A stretch of DNA of 64,000 nucleotides, taken from positions 195,172 through 259,171 of the forward strand of contig DMYD01000042.1 of the NCBI GenBank assembly GCA_003483745.1, in the 5' to 3' direction. Source of the stretch: Roseburia sp. Lineage in GTDB: Bacteria > Bacillota > Clostridia > Lachnospirales > Lachnospiraceae. The notes under the pieces are model-generated. The model was not told the origin of the DNA. It searched no databases and saw nothing but the letters and a program-made list of their open reading frames with translations. Of the stretch, positions 7,220-15,133 are shown in pieces. A program made the translations under genes and the position numbers. How positions within the stretch are numbered: the first letter of the stretch is position 1; each line of letters begins with the position of its first letter.

Positions 7220-9637
7220 ATGAATACTTCATTAAAGTGGATCAAAGACTTAGTTCCAGGTCTTAACTGCACACCACAGGAATATATGGATGCCATGACG
7301 TTATCCGGCTCTAAGGTAGAAGGATATGAGAACATGGATGAGGATCTTGATAAAATTGTAATTGGACAGGTAAAAAGCATTGAAAAACATCCGGATGCGG
7401 ACAAGCTTGTCATCTGCCAGGTAGATATCGGAACCGAGACAATACAGATTGTAACAGGTGCACCGAATGTAACCGAAGGCTGTAAAGTACCGGTTGTACT
7501 GGATGGTGGAAAAGTTGCCGGAGGGCATGACGGAAGTAAGACTGAGGGCGGTATTAAGATCAAGAAAGGAAAACTGCGCGGTGTTGAATCAAATGGTATG
7601 ATGTGCTCCATCGAGGAACTTGGCTCAAACAGAGATATGTTCCCGCTTGCACCGGAAAACGGTTTATATATTCTGCCGGAAGATGCTCCGGTTGGAGAGA
7701 GTGCAATCAGTTATCTTGGATTAGATGATACCGTTGTTGAATATGAGATTACCTCAAACCGTGTAGATTGTTTCTCAATTCTTGGTATTGCGAGAGAGGC
7801 TGCAGCTACGTTCGGCAAAGAATTTGTACCTCCGGTTGTGACAGAGACAGGCAACAATGAAGATGTTAATGATTACATCAAGGTTTCCGTAAAGGATGAT
7901 AAATTATGTTCCCGTTACACGGCGAGAATTGTAAAAAATATCAAAATCGCACCTTCACCGGAATGGATGCAGCGCAGACTGCGTGCACAGGGAATCCGTC
8001 CGATCAACAACATTGTCGATATCACAAACTATGTGATGGAAGAATATGGTCAGCCGATGCATGCTTATGACCTCGATACGATCGAGGATAAAGAAATCGT
8101 TGTAAGACGTGCTGCAAAGGGTGAACAGTTTGTAACTTTGGACGGTCAGGAGCGCACCTTAGACGATTCTGTACTGATGATCTGTGACGGCAAGAAAGCC
8201 ATTGGTATTGCCGGTATCATGGGTGGAGAGAACTCTATGATTACAGATAATGTAAAGACGATGCTGTTTGAGGCTGCATGTTTTGATGGAACAAATATTC
8301 GTCTGTCAGGCAGAAAGATTGGTCTGCGTACAGATGCCTCTGCAAAATTTGAAAAAGGCTTAGATCCAAATACAGCGATCGAGGCAATGAACCGTGCATG
8401 TCAGCTCATCGAGGAACTGGGTGCCGGAGAAGTTGTCGGTGGTGTTGTGGATGTTTATCCGAATGTCAAAGGAGAGAAACATATTCCATTTGAACCGGAA
8501 AAATACAACAAACTTCTTGGAACGGATATTGCAAAAGAGACAATGCTTGCTTATTTCTCAAAGATCGACCTCGGCTATGATCCGGCTTCGAATGAAGTGA
8601 TCGTTCCATCCTGGAGACAGGACTTAGAGTGTGATGCCGACCTTGCAGAGGAAGTGGCAAGATTCTTCGGATATGATAAGATCCCAACCACATTGCCAAG
8701 CGGTGAAGCTACCACCGGAAAACTTACTTTCAAACTCCGTATTGAAGCAGTGGCAAGAGAAATTGCAGAATTCTGTGGATTTTCACAGGGTATGACATAT
8801 TCGTTCGAGAGTCCGAAAGTATACGACAAATTATTATTACCGCAGGATTCTACGCTTCGTAAGGCAGTTGTGATCAGCAATCCGCTTGGAGAAGATTTCT
8901 CCATCATGAGAACTGTTTCCTTAAATGGTATGCTGACATCACTTTCCACAAACTTTAACCGCAGAAATAAAAATGTGCGTTTATACGAGCTTGGAAATAT
9001 TTATCTGCCAAAACAGGTACCGGTGACAGAACTGCCGGAGGAGCGTATGCAGTTTACACTTGGAATGTATGGAGAGGGTGACTTCTTTACCATGAAGGGT
9101 GTTATCGAGGAGTTCCTTTATAAAGCAGGTATGAAACTGAAACCGGAATATGATCCGGAAGCCGGAAAACCATTCTTACATCCGGGACGTCAGGCTAATG
9201 TTATTTATGATGGTGCCGTAATCGGTTATCTCGGTGAGGTTCATCCGACCGTTGCTGCAAATTATGCAATTAAAGAACGCGTTTATGTAGCGGTACTTGA
9301 TATGCCGGAGATCGTATCCCGTGCATCCTTCGATCATAAATATGAAGGAATTGCAAAATTCCCGGCTGCAACCAGAGATATTTCCATGGTTGTTCCTAAG
9401 AAAGTGCTTGCAGGAGATATTGAAAAGATCTTTGATGAAAAGGGCGGTCAGTTCTTAGAGAAGTATGATCTGTTTGACATCTATGAAGGTGCACAGATCA
9501 AACCGGGATATAAATCAATCGCATACTCCTTGTCTTTCCGTGCAAAGGATAGAAACTTAGAGGATGCCGATATCACTGGTGCAATGGATAGGATTGTAAA
9601 TGCACTTGAGCGTGTCGGTGCTGAATTAAGAAAATAA
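7220..9637 (+). CDS. pheT: Phenylalanyl-tRNA synthetase beta subunit
   Basis: The 805-residue beta subunit, full length for the family. In order: the B1 region, an EMAP/OB-type tRNA-binding domain (about 40-150), the B3/B4 editing domain that clears Tyr-tRNA-Phe, the B5 DNA-binding-like domain, a catalytic-like core, and the C-terminal FDX-ACB anticodon-binding domain (about 710-805; PAATRDISMVVP marks its start). It is co-transcribed with pheS under the same T-box. A GC-rich hairpin follows the stop codon. Confidence 0.98.
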   Translation: MNTSLKWIKDLVPGLNCTPQEYMDAMTLSGSKVEGYENMDEDLDKIVIGQVKSIEKHPDADKLVICQVDIGTETIQIVTGAPNVTEGCKVPVVLDGGKVAGGHDGSKTEGGIKIKKGKLRGVESNGMMCSIEELGSNRDMFPLAPENGLYILPEDAPVGESAISYLGLDDTVVEYEITSNRVDCFSILGIAREAAATFGKEFVPPVVTETGNNEDVNDYIKVSVKDDKLCSRYTARIVKNIKIAPSPEWMQRRLRAQGIRPINNIVDITNYVMEEYGQPMHAYDLDTIEDKEIVVRRAAKGEQFVTLDGQERTLDDSVLMICDGKKAIGIAGIMGGENSMITDNVKTMLFEAACFDGTNIRLSGRKIGLRTDASAKFEKGLDPNTAIEAMNRACQLIEELGAGEVVGGVVDVYPNVKGEKHIPFEPEKYNKLLGTDIAKETMLAYFSKIDLGYDPASNEVIVPSWRQDLECDADLAEEVARFFGYDKIPTTLPSGEATTGKLTFKLRIEAVAREIAEFCGFSQGMTYSFESPKVYDKLLLPQDSTLRKAVVISNPLGEDFSIMRTVSLNGMLTSLSTNFNRRNKNVRLYELGNIYLPKQVPVTELPEERMQFTLGMYGEGDFFTMKGVIEEFLYKAGMKLKPEYDPEAGKPFLHPGRQANVIYDGAVIGYLGEVHPTVAANYAIKERVYVAVLDMPEIVSRASFDHKYEGIAKFPAATRDISMVVPKKVLAGDIEKIFDEKGGQFLEKYDLFDIYEGAQIKPGYKSIAYSLSFRAKDRNLEDADITGAMDRIVNALERVGAELRK

Positions 9638-9665
9638 AACAAAAAGCATATGCATGTAAGTAGTG

Positions 9666-9697
9666 CCTGATCCGGTTTTCTGCCGGATCAGGTATTT
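9666..9697 (+). terminator. Hairpin after pheT, possible weak terminator
   Basis: CCTGATCCGG at 9666-9675 pairs perfectly with 9683-9692 over a 7-base loop, but only TATTTG follows. Partial readthrough into queA is therefore likely. Confidence 0.6.
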
Positions 9698-9721
9698 GTA
9701 GTATATTGAATGAGGATTATC

Positions 9722-10759
9722 ATGGACGTAAAAGATTTTTATTATGATCTGCCGCAGGAGCTGATCGCGCAGGAGCCGTTGAAGGATCGTTCGAGTTCAC
9801 GACTGATGGTATTAGATAAAAATACCGGTGAAGTGACGCACCGTGTTTTTAAGGATATTACAGATTATTTAAGACCGGGAGATTGTCTGGTTATTAATAA
9901 TACGAAGGTAATACCTGCAAGACTTTATGGAGTAAAAGAGGGCACAGAAGCAAAAATTGAGATCCTCTTATTAAAACGCAAGGAAAATGATATCTGGGAA
10001 ACCCTTGTAAAACCCGGGAAAAAGTGTAAAGTTGGAACAAAGATCATTTTTGGTGAAGGACTTTTAACCGGAGAGGTCATTGATATCGTGGAAGAGGGAA
10101 ACCGCCTGATTCAGTTCCATTATGAGGGAATTTTTGAAGAGATTTTAGATCAGCTTGGACAAATGCCGCTTCCACCTTATATCACACATCAGCTTCAGGA
10201 TAAAAACCGTTATCAGACGGTATACGCAAAATATGATGGTTCTGCCGCCGCACCGACGGCGGGACTCCATTTTACACCGGAGCTGTTGAAAAAAGTACGG
10301 GAAATGGGTGTGGAGATTGCAGAGGTAACACTTCATGTAGGACTTGGCACATTCCGTCCGGTCAAAGAAACAGATGTATTACAGCACCATATGCACTCGG
10401 AATTTTACCGGATTGAACAATCTGAGGCAGATAAGATCAATCATGCAAAAGAAACCGGACACCGCGTCATTGCAGTGGGAACAACCAGTACACGTACTTT
10501 AGAGGCGGCATCAGACGAGAAAGGTTTTCTGCGTGAGACGAGCGGATGGACAGAGATCTTTATTTATCCGGGGTACAGGTTTAAAGTGATCGATTCACTG
10601 ATCACAAATTTCCATCTGCCAGAATCTACACTGGTAATGTTAGTTTCAGCGTTGGCAGGACGGGAACATGTGTTAAACGCATATGAAATTGCCGTGCAGG
10701 AGAAATATCGTTTCTTTAGCTTTGGGGATGCTATGCTGATCACAGATACGACGGTTTAG
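9722..10759 (+). CDS. queA: S-adenosylmethionine:tRNA ribosyltransferase-isomerase
   Basis: A 345-residue QueA, which transfers and isomerises the ribosyl group of SAM onto preQ1 at tRNA position 34 to give epoxyqueuosine. Family features are visible from the start (DFYYDLPQELIAQEP, then RSSSRLMVLD) and in SAAAPTAGLHFT and VGTTSTRTLEA. ATG 9722 is preferred to ATG 9710 because AGG at 9713-9715 then sits 6 bases upstream, and the length matches the family (about 340). No preQ1 riboswitch or other queuosine gene is near. Confidence 0.97.
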   Translation: MDVKDFYYDLPQELIAQEPLKDRSSSRLMVLDKNTGEVTHRVFKDITDYLRPGDCLVINNTKVIPARLYGVKEGTEAKIEILLLKRKENDIWETLVKPGKKCKVGTKIIFGEGLLTGEVIDIVEEGNRLIQFHYEGIFEEILDQLGQMPLPPYITHQLQDKNRYQTVYAKYDGSAAAPTAGLHFTPELLKKVREMGVEIAEVTLHVGLGTFRPVKETDVLQHHMHSEFYRIEQSEADKINHAKETGHRVIAVGTTSTRTLEAASDEKGFLRETSGWTEIFIYPGYRFKVIDSLITNFHLPESTLVMLVSALAGREHVLNAYEIAVQEKYRFFSFGDAMLITDTTV

Positions 10760-10851
10760 GTGAATTGTGAGAAATGGAAGCAGAGGCACATTTCAGGGAC
10801 GGATGAAATGCAATGAGTGAAAAAGTTACGAAAGAGAAGGAGTATTGCGGA

Positions 10852-11193
10852 ATGGAAGAAAAAAGACATCATAAACGTTTGAAACTCGATGTTTCCATTC
10901 AGTTAGAACGTCTGACAGAAGATGGAGCAACGACATATGATTACACGCAGGTTGCAGTTTCGGATGTTTCCCGTGGTGGAATCGGCTTCCAGTCCAGCGA
11001 AGCTTTGGAAGTGGGTGCATATTATAATACCAGAATCCAGATATGGACGAAAGAGGTGATTGATGCTGTCATCGAAATCGTGCGTAAACAGAAAATGGAA
11101 GATGGAACCGACAAATATGGAGCAACTTTTATTGGAATGTCCGACACGGATGCAATCAAAATTGATATTTATCAGGTATTTCGGGAGACATAG
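10852..11193 (+). CDS. PilZ domain protein
   Basis: A 113-residue single-domain protein. The c-di-GMP-binding signature is complete: RHHKR at residues 5-9 (RxxxR) and DVSRGG at 38-43 (D/NxSxxG), followed by the beta-barrel. ATG 10852 with AAGGAG at 10837-10842 is the likely start; an ATG at 10813 would add 13 residues that do not belong to the domain. PilZ proteins relay c-di-GMP levels to motility, adhesion or secretion, and the target here is unknown. The gene stands alone and ends in a strong terminator. Confidence 0.87.
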   Translation: MEEKRHHKRLKLDVSIQLERLTEDGATTYDYTQVAVSDVSRGGIGFQSSEALEVGAYYNTRIQIWTKEVIDAVIEIVRKQKMEDGTDKYGATFIGMSDTDAIKIDIYQVFRET

Positions 11194-11227
11194 GTGCCTA
11201 ATAAATAATAAGGAAATACAATCGAAG

Positions 11228-11277
11228 AGAGCCAGACAGATCACATTTTAAATAAAGATGATCTGTCTGGCTCTTTT
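11228..11277 (+). terminator. Intrinsic terminator after the PilZ gene
   Basis: A 16 bp perfect stem (11228-11243 with 11259-11274), an AT-rich loop and TTTT. Confidence 0.92.
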
Positions 11278-11360
11278 GATGTCCGTCATTATTTGTCCAT
11301 AAGCTGTCATTTATGAAAGTATAGGTATACGAATAAATTATTTGTAAGTCATAAAATTAA

Positions 11361-13307
11361 TTATGCTTCATAAGAGCTTACTGTAATCGTATAATCGCTT
11401 GTACCTTCTACATAAGTGGTTCCGTCCGTGCCTTTGACGGTAACGGTGTTGCCGTCCGCATCTGTGATCGTTCCCTTACAGGTTAAAGTGGAGAGAGTGC
11501 TGTCCCCATCAACGATCCAGGCAGAACTGCTGTCAATGGTCAGATTTGCATAACCGTCTCCACCATTTCCGGCATTGCTCTCATCCTGAACAAAACTTCC
11601 GGTCCAGGTGCTTTTATTTTGAAGGGTGACATCCAGCTGGCTGATGCTGTCCCAGATGATCTTTCCTGCCATGGTCTGGGAATCTGCGGTAAATTCACAG
11701 TCAGCACCGTTGGCACCGGAAGAACCCCAGCCTCTGGCATTGCTGTTTCCGGTACATTTTAACAGGAAATCATTGGAGTCAGAATAATTTAAGTCCACAC
11801 AGGATAAATAAAAGGTGCTTTCTGTGTTGGTGGTGTAGAACATACCTCCGTTTTTAGAAGTCAGACTTCCTCCTGTCATGGAAAAGTCACTGTTTCCGAC
11901 TTCGGAGTCACCGGACATGCTCTGATAGAGAATGACAGTCCAGTTGCAGTCATTCTGCTCATTTTCCGGAATGTTCCCGGTTAAGTCACAGTCTGTCAAT
12001 TTTAAGGAGTTTAATCCCTCGATGCAGACTGCTTCGGATCCGTTTGCAGTTAAAGTCGCATTTGAGATAGAAATATCTGCAGTACAGTAAACAGCCGGGG
12101 AGCCGGTTCCGTTTGAAGTGTAGCTGCCGCCGTCTACGGTCATGGTTCCGCCGCCACGGTCACTCCGGATTGCAGCAGAAGATTCGCCGTTCGTTGTCAC
12201 GGTCAGATTTTTTGCAGTCAGGGTACCACCGCCTGCAACATGAATACCGCCGGAGGTATCCTGTTTGGTTGTGATTGTGCTGTCAGAAACGGTGACATTT
12301 CCGTTTCCATAAGAAAAGATACCTGCACCACCGGCAGAGTCTGTCGTGATCGTCGCATTGTCTACGGTTACTGTTCCGTCCGTTACCAAAAGACCCGCAC
12401 CTACTCCGTAAAAACTGGACGAATCGCCACCGGTACTGTCGGGGGAAGTGCGGTCTAATGTGATATTTTTCAAAGTGACATTTGCACCATTTGAGACCAG
12501 AACCGCATTTTCATCGGATCCGGTGGAAGAAAAAGTTTCGTCAGAAACTTCTGTATCTTCGGTATATTCTGTCACAGCGTCGTAAGATTCCGGCTGGGAG
12601 GAAGCGCTGCCTCCCGGAGCACCTCCGCCTGGCTGGCCGCCGGCGTTGTCAGAGATCGTTACAGTTGCAGCGTTTCCATCGTTATCTAAAGTGATCGTTA
12701 CCATAGTACCTTCGGATAGAGCGGAAAGAGTTGTTTCTTTTCCATCTTTGTCATAATAGATGGTAGAGTCGGTCAGATTGATCGTCTCAGTTGTCATATT
12801 GCTCATATCCGGAGCACCGCCGTTGTCGGAAGGAGCAGAGTTATTGTCACTGCCATTGTTGTCACTCGGTGGATTGCCAGGGGTTTCGGTGGAATCTGTG
12901 CCATCAGAGTCAGGTTTGCCGGCTGGAGCAGAGCTGCTGTCACTCGGTGGATTGCCCGGTGCTTTGCCCTGATCGTTGCTATCGGAATCAGGCTTGTCAG
13001 CCGGAGCGGAACCATTGTCACCGCCGTTATTATCATCCGGTGGATTACCCGGTGCTTCGCCCTGACCACCGCCCAGCATGGCTGCAACGGTGATCGTGCT
13101 GTCGGTAATTTCGGAAATCATTCCCATGATCGTATTTTCATCTGATTTTGTATCAGTATCTTCAGTAGACGCTTCTACGGTACTTTCCACCGAAGAAGAG
13201 GTGCCTATGGTATTGTCGGTGTCTGTACTATTGTTTGTACTGCCGCATCCGGAGAAGAGCAGTGTTCCTGTCATTGCGATACATAATAATGCTTTTTGAT
13301 ATTTCAT
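11361..13307 (-). CDS. Surface lipoprotein with Pro/Gly/Asp repeats and beta-helix
   Basis: A 648-residue predicted lipoprotein. A signal peptide ends in LLFSGC with the lipidated Cys at residue 21. A Ser/Thr/Asp-rich stretch follows, then about 90 residues (roughly 80-170) of imperfect repeats built on APGNPPSD and SAPAGKPDSD. The rest (about 250-640) is rich in short NVTLKNITL, GTVTVDNATIT and GNVTVSDSTIT turns, the pattern of a right-handed parallel beta-helix. It is probably a wall-exposed adhesin or polysaccharide-binding protein; no catalytic motif is seen. ATG 13307 is chosen: the longer frame would begin at a GTG (13319) that overlaps the ribosome binding site GGAG. It is transcribed alone. 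Confidence 0.85.
   Translation of the reverse strand: MKYQKALLCIAMTGTLLFSGCGSTNNSTDTDNTIGTSSSVESTVEASTEDTDTKSDENTIMGMISEITDSTITVAAMLGGGQGEAPGNPPDDNNGGDNGSAPADKPDSDSNDQGKAPGNPPSDSSSAPAGKPDSDGTDSTETPGNPPSDNNGSDNNSAPSDNGGAPDMSNMTTETINLTDSTIYYDKDGKETTLSALSEGTMVTITLDNDGNAATVTISDNAGGQPGGGAPGGSASSQPESYDAVTEYTEDTEVSDETFSSTGSDENAVLVSNGANVTLKNITLDRTSPDSTGGDSSSFYGVGAGLLVTDGTVTVDNATITTDSAGGAGIFSYGNGNVTVSDSTITTKQDTSGGIHVAGGGTLTAKNLTVTTNGESSAAIRSDRGGGTMTVDGGSYTSNGTGSPAVYCTADISISNATLTANGSEAVCIEGLNSLKLTDCDLTGNIPENEQNDCNWTVILYQSMSGDSEVGNSDFSMTGGSLTSKNGGMFYTTNTESTFYLSCVDLNYSDSNDFLLKCTGNSNARGWGSSGANGADCEFTADSQTMAGKIIWDSISQLDVTLQNKSTWTGSFVQDESNAGNGGDGYANLTIDSSSAWIVDGDSTLSTLTCKGTITDADGNTVTVKGTDGTTYVEGTSDYTITVSSYEA
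12825..13070 (-). repeat. Imperfect coding repeats in the lipoprotein linker
   Basis: Three to four copies of a unit encoding roughly xAPGNPPSDxxSAPAxKPDSD. The DNA copies share runs such as GGTGGATTACC/GGTGGATTGCC on the plus strand. Such tracts can vary in copy number between strains. Confidence 0.7.
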
Positions 13308-13548
13308 AGTGTTTTTCACTCCTTTTTTGTTGATAGCTGTATTCTATCGATGCAATGTGACGGTTAGATGAAGCCGGGTGGGAAGTTGCGTGAATTTAAA
13401 GAGAAGATTGTGTGGAATATGGAAAGTGTAAATTTTTTAGTTTTTTTTATATTTTATGAAATTTACTATTGTAGATTTTATAAAAGTGTGCTAAACTATA
13501 TTTGTATCCATGAACTAGTTTATAATGTAAACAGTTCAACTCAAGAGG

Positions 13549-13584
13549 CTGTATTCCTGATTAACGTCAGGGATACAGTTTTTT
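13549..13584 (+). terminator. Orphan plus-strand terminator
   Basis: CTGTATTCCTGA at 13549-13560 pairs with 13567-13578 (12 bp, one G-U) and six T follow. No plus-strand gene precedes it; a TATAAT lies at 13521-13526 without a convincing -35 box. Confidence 0.75.
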
Positions 13585-13640
13585 GATTGTCTGGAGTCTT
13601 TTCTGGAAAGGGAAGCGAACAGGAGAATGTCACCAGTTGA

Positions 13641-13687
13641 AAAAAACACCGTACAATCAGTACGAATCTGACCATACGGTGTTTTTT
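13641..13687. terminator. Terminator of tyrA, symmetrical
   Basis: AAAAAACACCGTA at 13641-13653 pairs with TACGGTGTTTTTT at 13675-13687, 13 bp with A/T tracts on both sides. It ends directly at the tyrA stop codon and serves the minus strand; it could also act on the plus strand. Confidence 0.88.
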
Positions 13688-14785
13688 CTATCTCTCATAA
13701 ATTGTATAATGATGTTTCTTAAGCAATGCAAGTGCCAATGTCAATGATTCTTCGTCATACATTTCCAGTCTCAAAACACCGCCTTCAAACTCACGGTTGT
13801 GAATGATCCCGATATTTTTGATACTTAAATTATTGCTCGCAAGGATCGTTGCGACAGTTGCGATTCCACCGGTTTCATCGATCAGGTCTAAGTATAGTTC
13901 GTAAACATTTTTCAATGCGCCTTTTGCTGTGATGGTAATGGAATCACGGTAATCTTTGGCAGCTGTAAAAGCATCTAACAGTGCAGAGGAATTTGCATCT
14001 GCAATATCCTTGCGCATTATTTCTAATGTATGGATATAGCTGTCCAATAATTTTAAAATCTGTTCCTGATTTGATAAACAGATATTTTCCCACATGACAG
14101 GGGATGAGGATGCGATACGTGTGATATCTTTAAAACCTCCGGCTGCTATAGTTTTCATAATTTCATTCTTATCATCCGATTCCCGTACCAGATTCACAAG
14201 GCTATATGCGATCACATGTGGAAGATGACTGATCGCAGCGGTTGCATAATCATGTTGTTCATAGCCTAAAACAAGTGGGATTGCGCCGAGGGAGCGAACC
14301 AGCTCTGTCAGTTCTTTCACAGCAGGGGAAGGACTTTTCTTAGTCGGTGTGATAATATAGTAAGCATTTTCCAAAAGAGTCTCCGAAGCGTTGGAAAGAC
14401 CGGTCTTTTCAGAGCCTGCCATCGGATGTCCACCGATAAAGTTAGCTTCAAGACCAAGTTTTATGACTTCCCTGTGGATCTCCGATTTCACACTGCCGAC
14501 ATCCGTGATGATACAGTCTGGAGAGATCACATCCTTTAACTGTTGCAGGTATTCAATATTTTTCTTGGTCGGTGTACACAGAAAAATATAATCACAGTCC
14601 GCAAAATCTTTCAATTCACATGGTGTATTGTTTATAATTAAATGTTCTTTAAAAGCTTCGGCAACCGTCTCGGCATGATGTGCGGTTGCAATTATTGTGA
14701 GCTCCGGATGAAGTGCATGCAGTTTTTTGGCAATGGAACCACCAATGAGTCCGAGTCCGATAAAGCCGATTTTCTGAAGTGACAT
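13688..14785 (-). CDS. tyrA: Prephenate dehydrogenase with C-terminal ACT domain
   Basis: A 365-residue prephenate dehydrogenase that oxidises prephenate to 4-hydroxyphenylpyruvate for tyrosine synthesis. The Rossmann motif GFIGLGLIGGS is at residues 7-17, and the catalytic-domain signature GGHPMAGSEKTG is present in the middle. Residues from about 290 to 365 form an ACT domain (ELYLDLIDETGGIATVATI), which in this family usually gives feedback inhibition by tyrosine. GGGGGA serves as ribosome binding site. It is transcribed alone from its own promoter; no other aromatic pathway genes adjoin. Confidence 0.96.
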   Translation of the reverse strand: MSLQKIGFIGLGLIGGSIAKKLHALHPELTIIATAHHAETVAEAFKEHLIINNTPCELKDFADCDYIFLCTPTKKNIEYLQQLKDVISPDCIITDVGSVKSEIHREVIKLGLEANFIGGHPMAGSEKTGLSNASETLLENAYYIITPTKKSPSPAVKELTELVRSLGAIPLVLGYEQHDYATAAISHLPHVIAYSLVNLVRESDDKNEIMKTIAAGGFKDITRIASSSPVMWENICLSNQEQILKLLDSYIHTLEIMRKDIADANSSALLDAFTAAKDYRDSITITAKGALKNVYELYLDLIDETGGIATVATILASNNLSIKNIGIIHNREFEGGVLRLEMYDEESLTLALALLKKHHYTIYER

Positions 14786-14839
14786 ATATAAAAATCCCCC
14801 TGTTAGATGTTAAAATTCTATTCTCATAATTCTTTACCT

Positions 14840-14868
14840 ATCATAGACATAAATCACAAGAAAGTCAA
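14840..14868 (-). promoter_or_regulatory. SigA promoter of tyrA
   Basis: On the minus strand TTGACT (14868-14863), a 17 bp spacer and TATGAT (14845-14840), about 55 bp before the start codon. Confidence 0.78.
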
Positions 14869-15041
14869 CACGTTAAAGTATAAAAGTGCAGATTGCATGA
14901 AAAAATAATCAAAGTATGGATGAAATGTGAACACTATGTAAACATTCCATGCAAATGGTTATAAAATATTTAAAATGCATACATAATATATAAACAAATT
15001 TCAGGTAATATAAAAATAGTTAGTAAATATGAATAAATAAG

Positions 15042-15070
15042 TTGTAATAAACGTGTAAATTTAGTAAAAT
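15042..15070 (+). promoter_or_regulatory. SigA promoter of the EF-G-like gene
   Basis: TTGTAA at 15042-15047, a 17 bp spacer and TAAAAT at 15065-15070. Confidence 0.65.
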
Positions 15071-15133
15071 ATAACCATACAACGAGTGCCGTTTAGAGGT
15101 ATCGACTAAAAAATATGTATTGGAGGATTTACT

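Larger units (their letters stand above)
13320..13687. other. Intergenic region between two minus-strand genes
   Basis: It is AT-rich from 13430 to 13530. It contains two terminators (13549-13584 plus; 13641-13687, serving tyrA) and the upstream region of the lipoprotein gene. The 72-codon plus-strand frame inside it has no ribosome binding site or recognisable motif and is not called. Confidence 0.6.
14786..15133. other. Divergent promoter region tyrA / EF-G-like gene
   Basis: About 350 bp, strongly AT-rich. It holds the tyrA promoter (minus strand) and the EF-G-like promoter (plus strand), leaving about 55 nt of untranslated leader before the plus-strand gene. I see no riboswitch or further gene. 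Confidence 0.6.

Noticed and set aside
12482..13299. Several plus-strand frames opposite the lipoprotein gene
   Set aside because: They are mirror translations of the Pro/Gly/Asp repeats and have no start signals.
13368..13586. 72-codon plus-strand frame in the lipoprotein/tyrA spacer
   Set aside because: No ribosome binding site or motif; it crosses a terminator hairpin and an AT-rich region.
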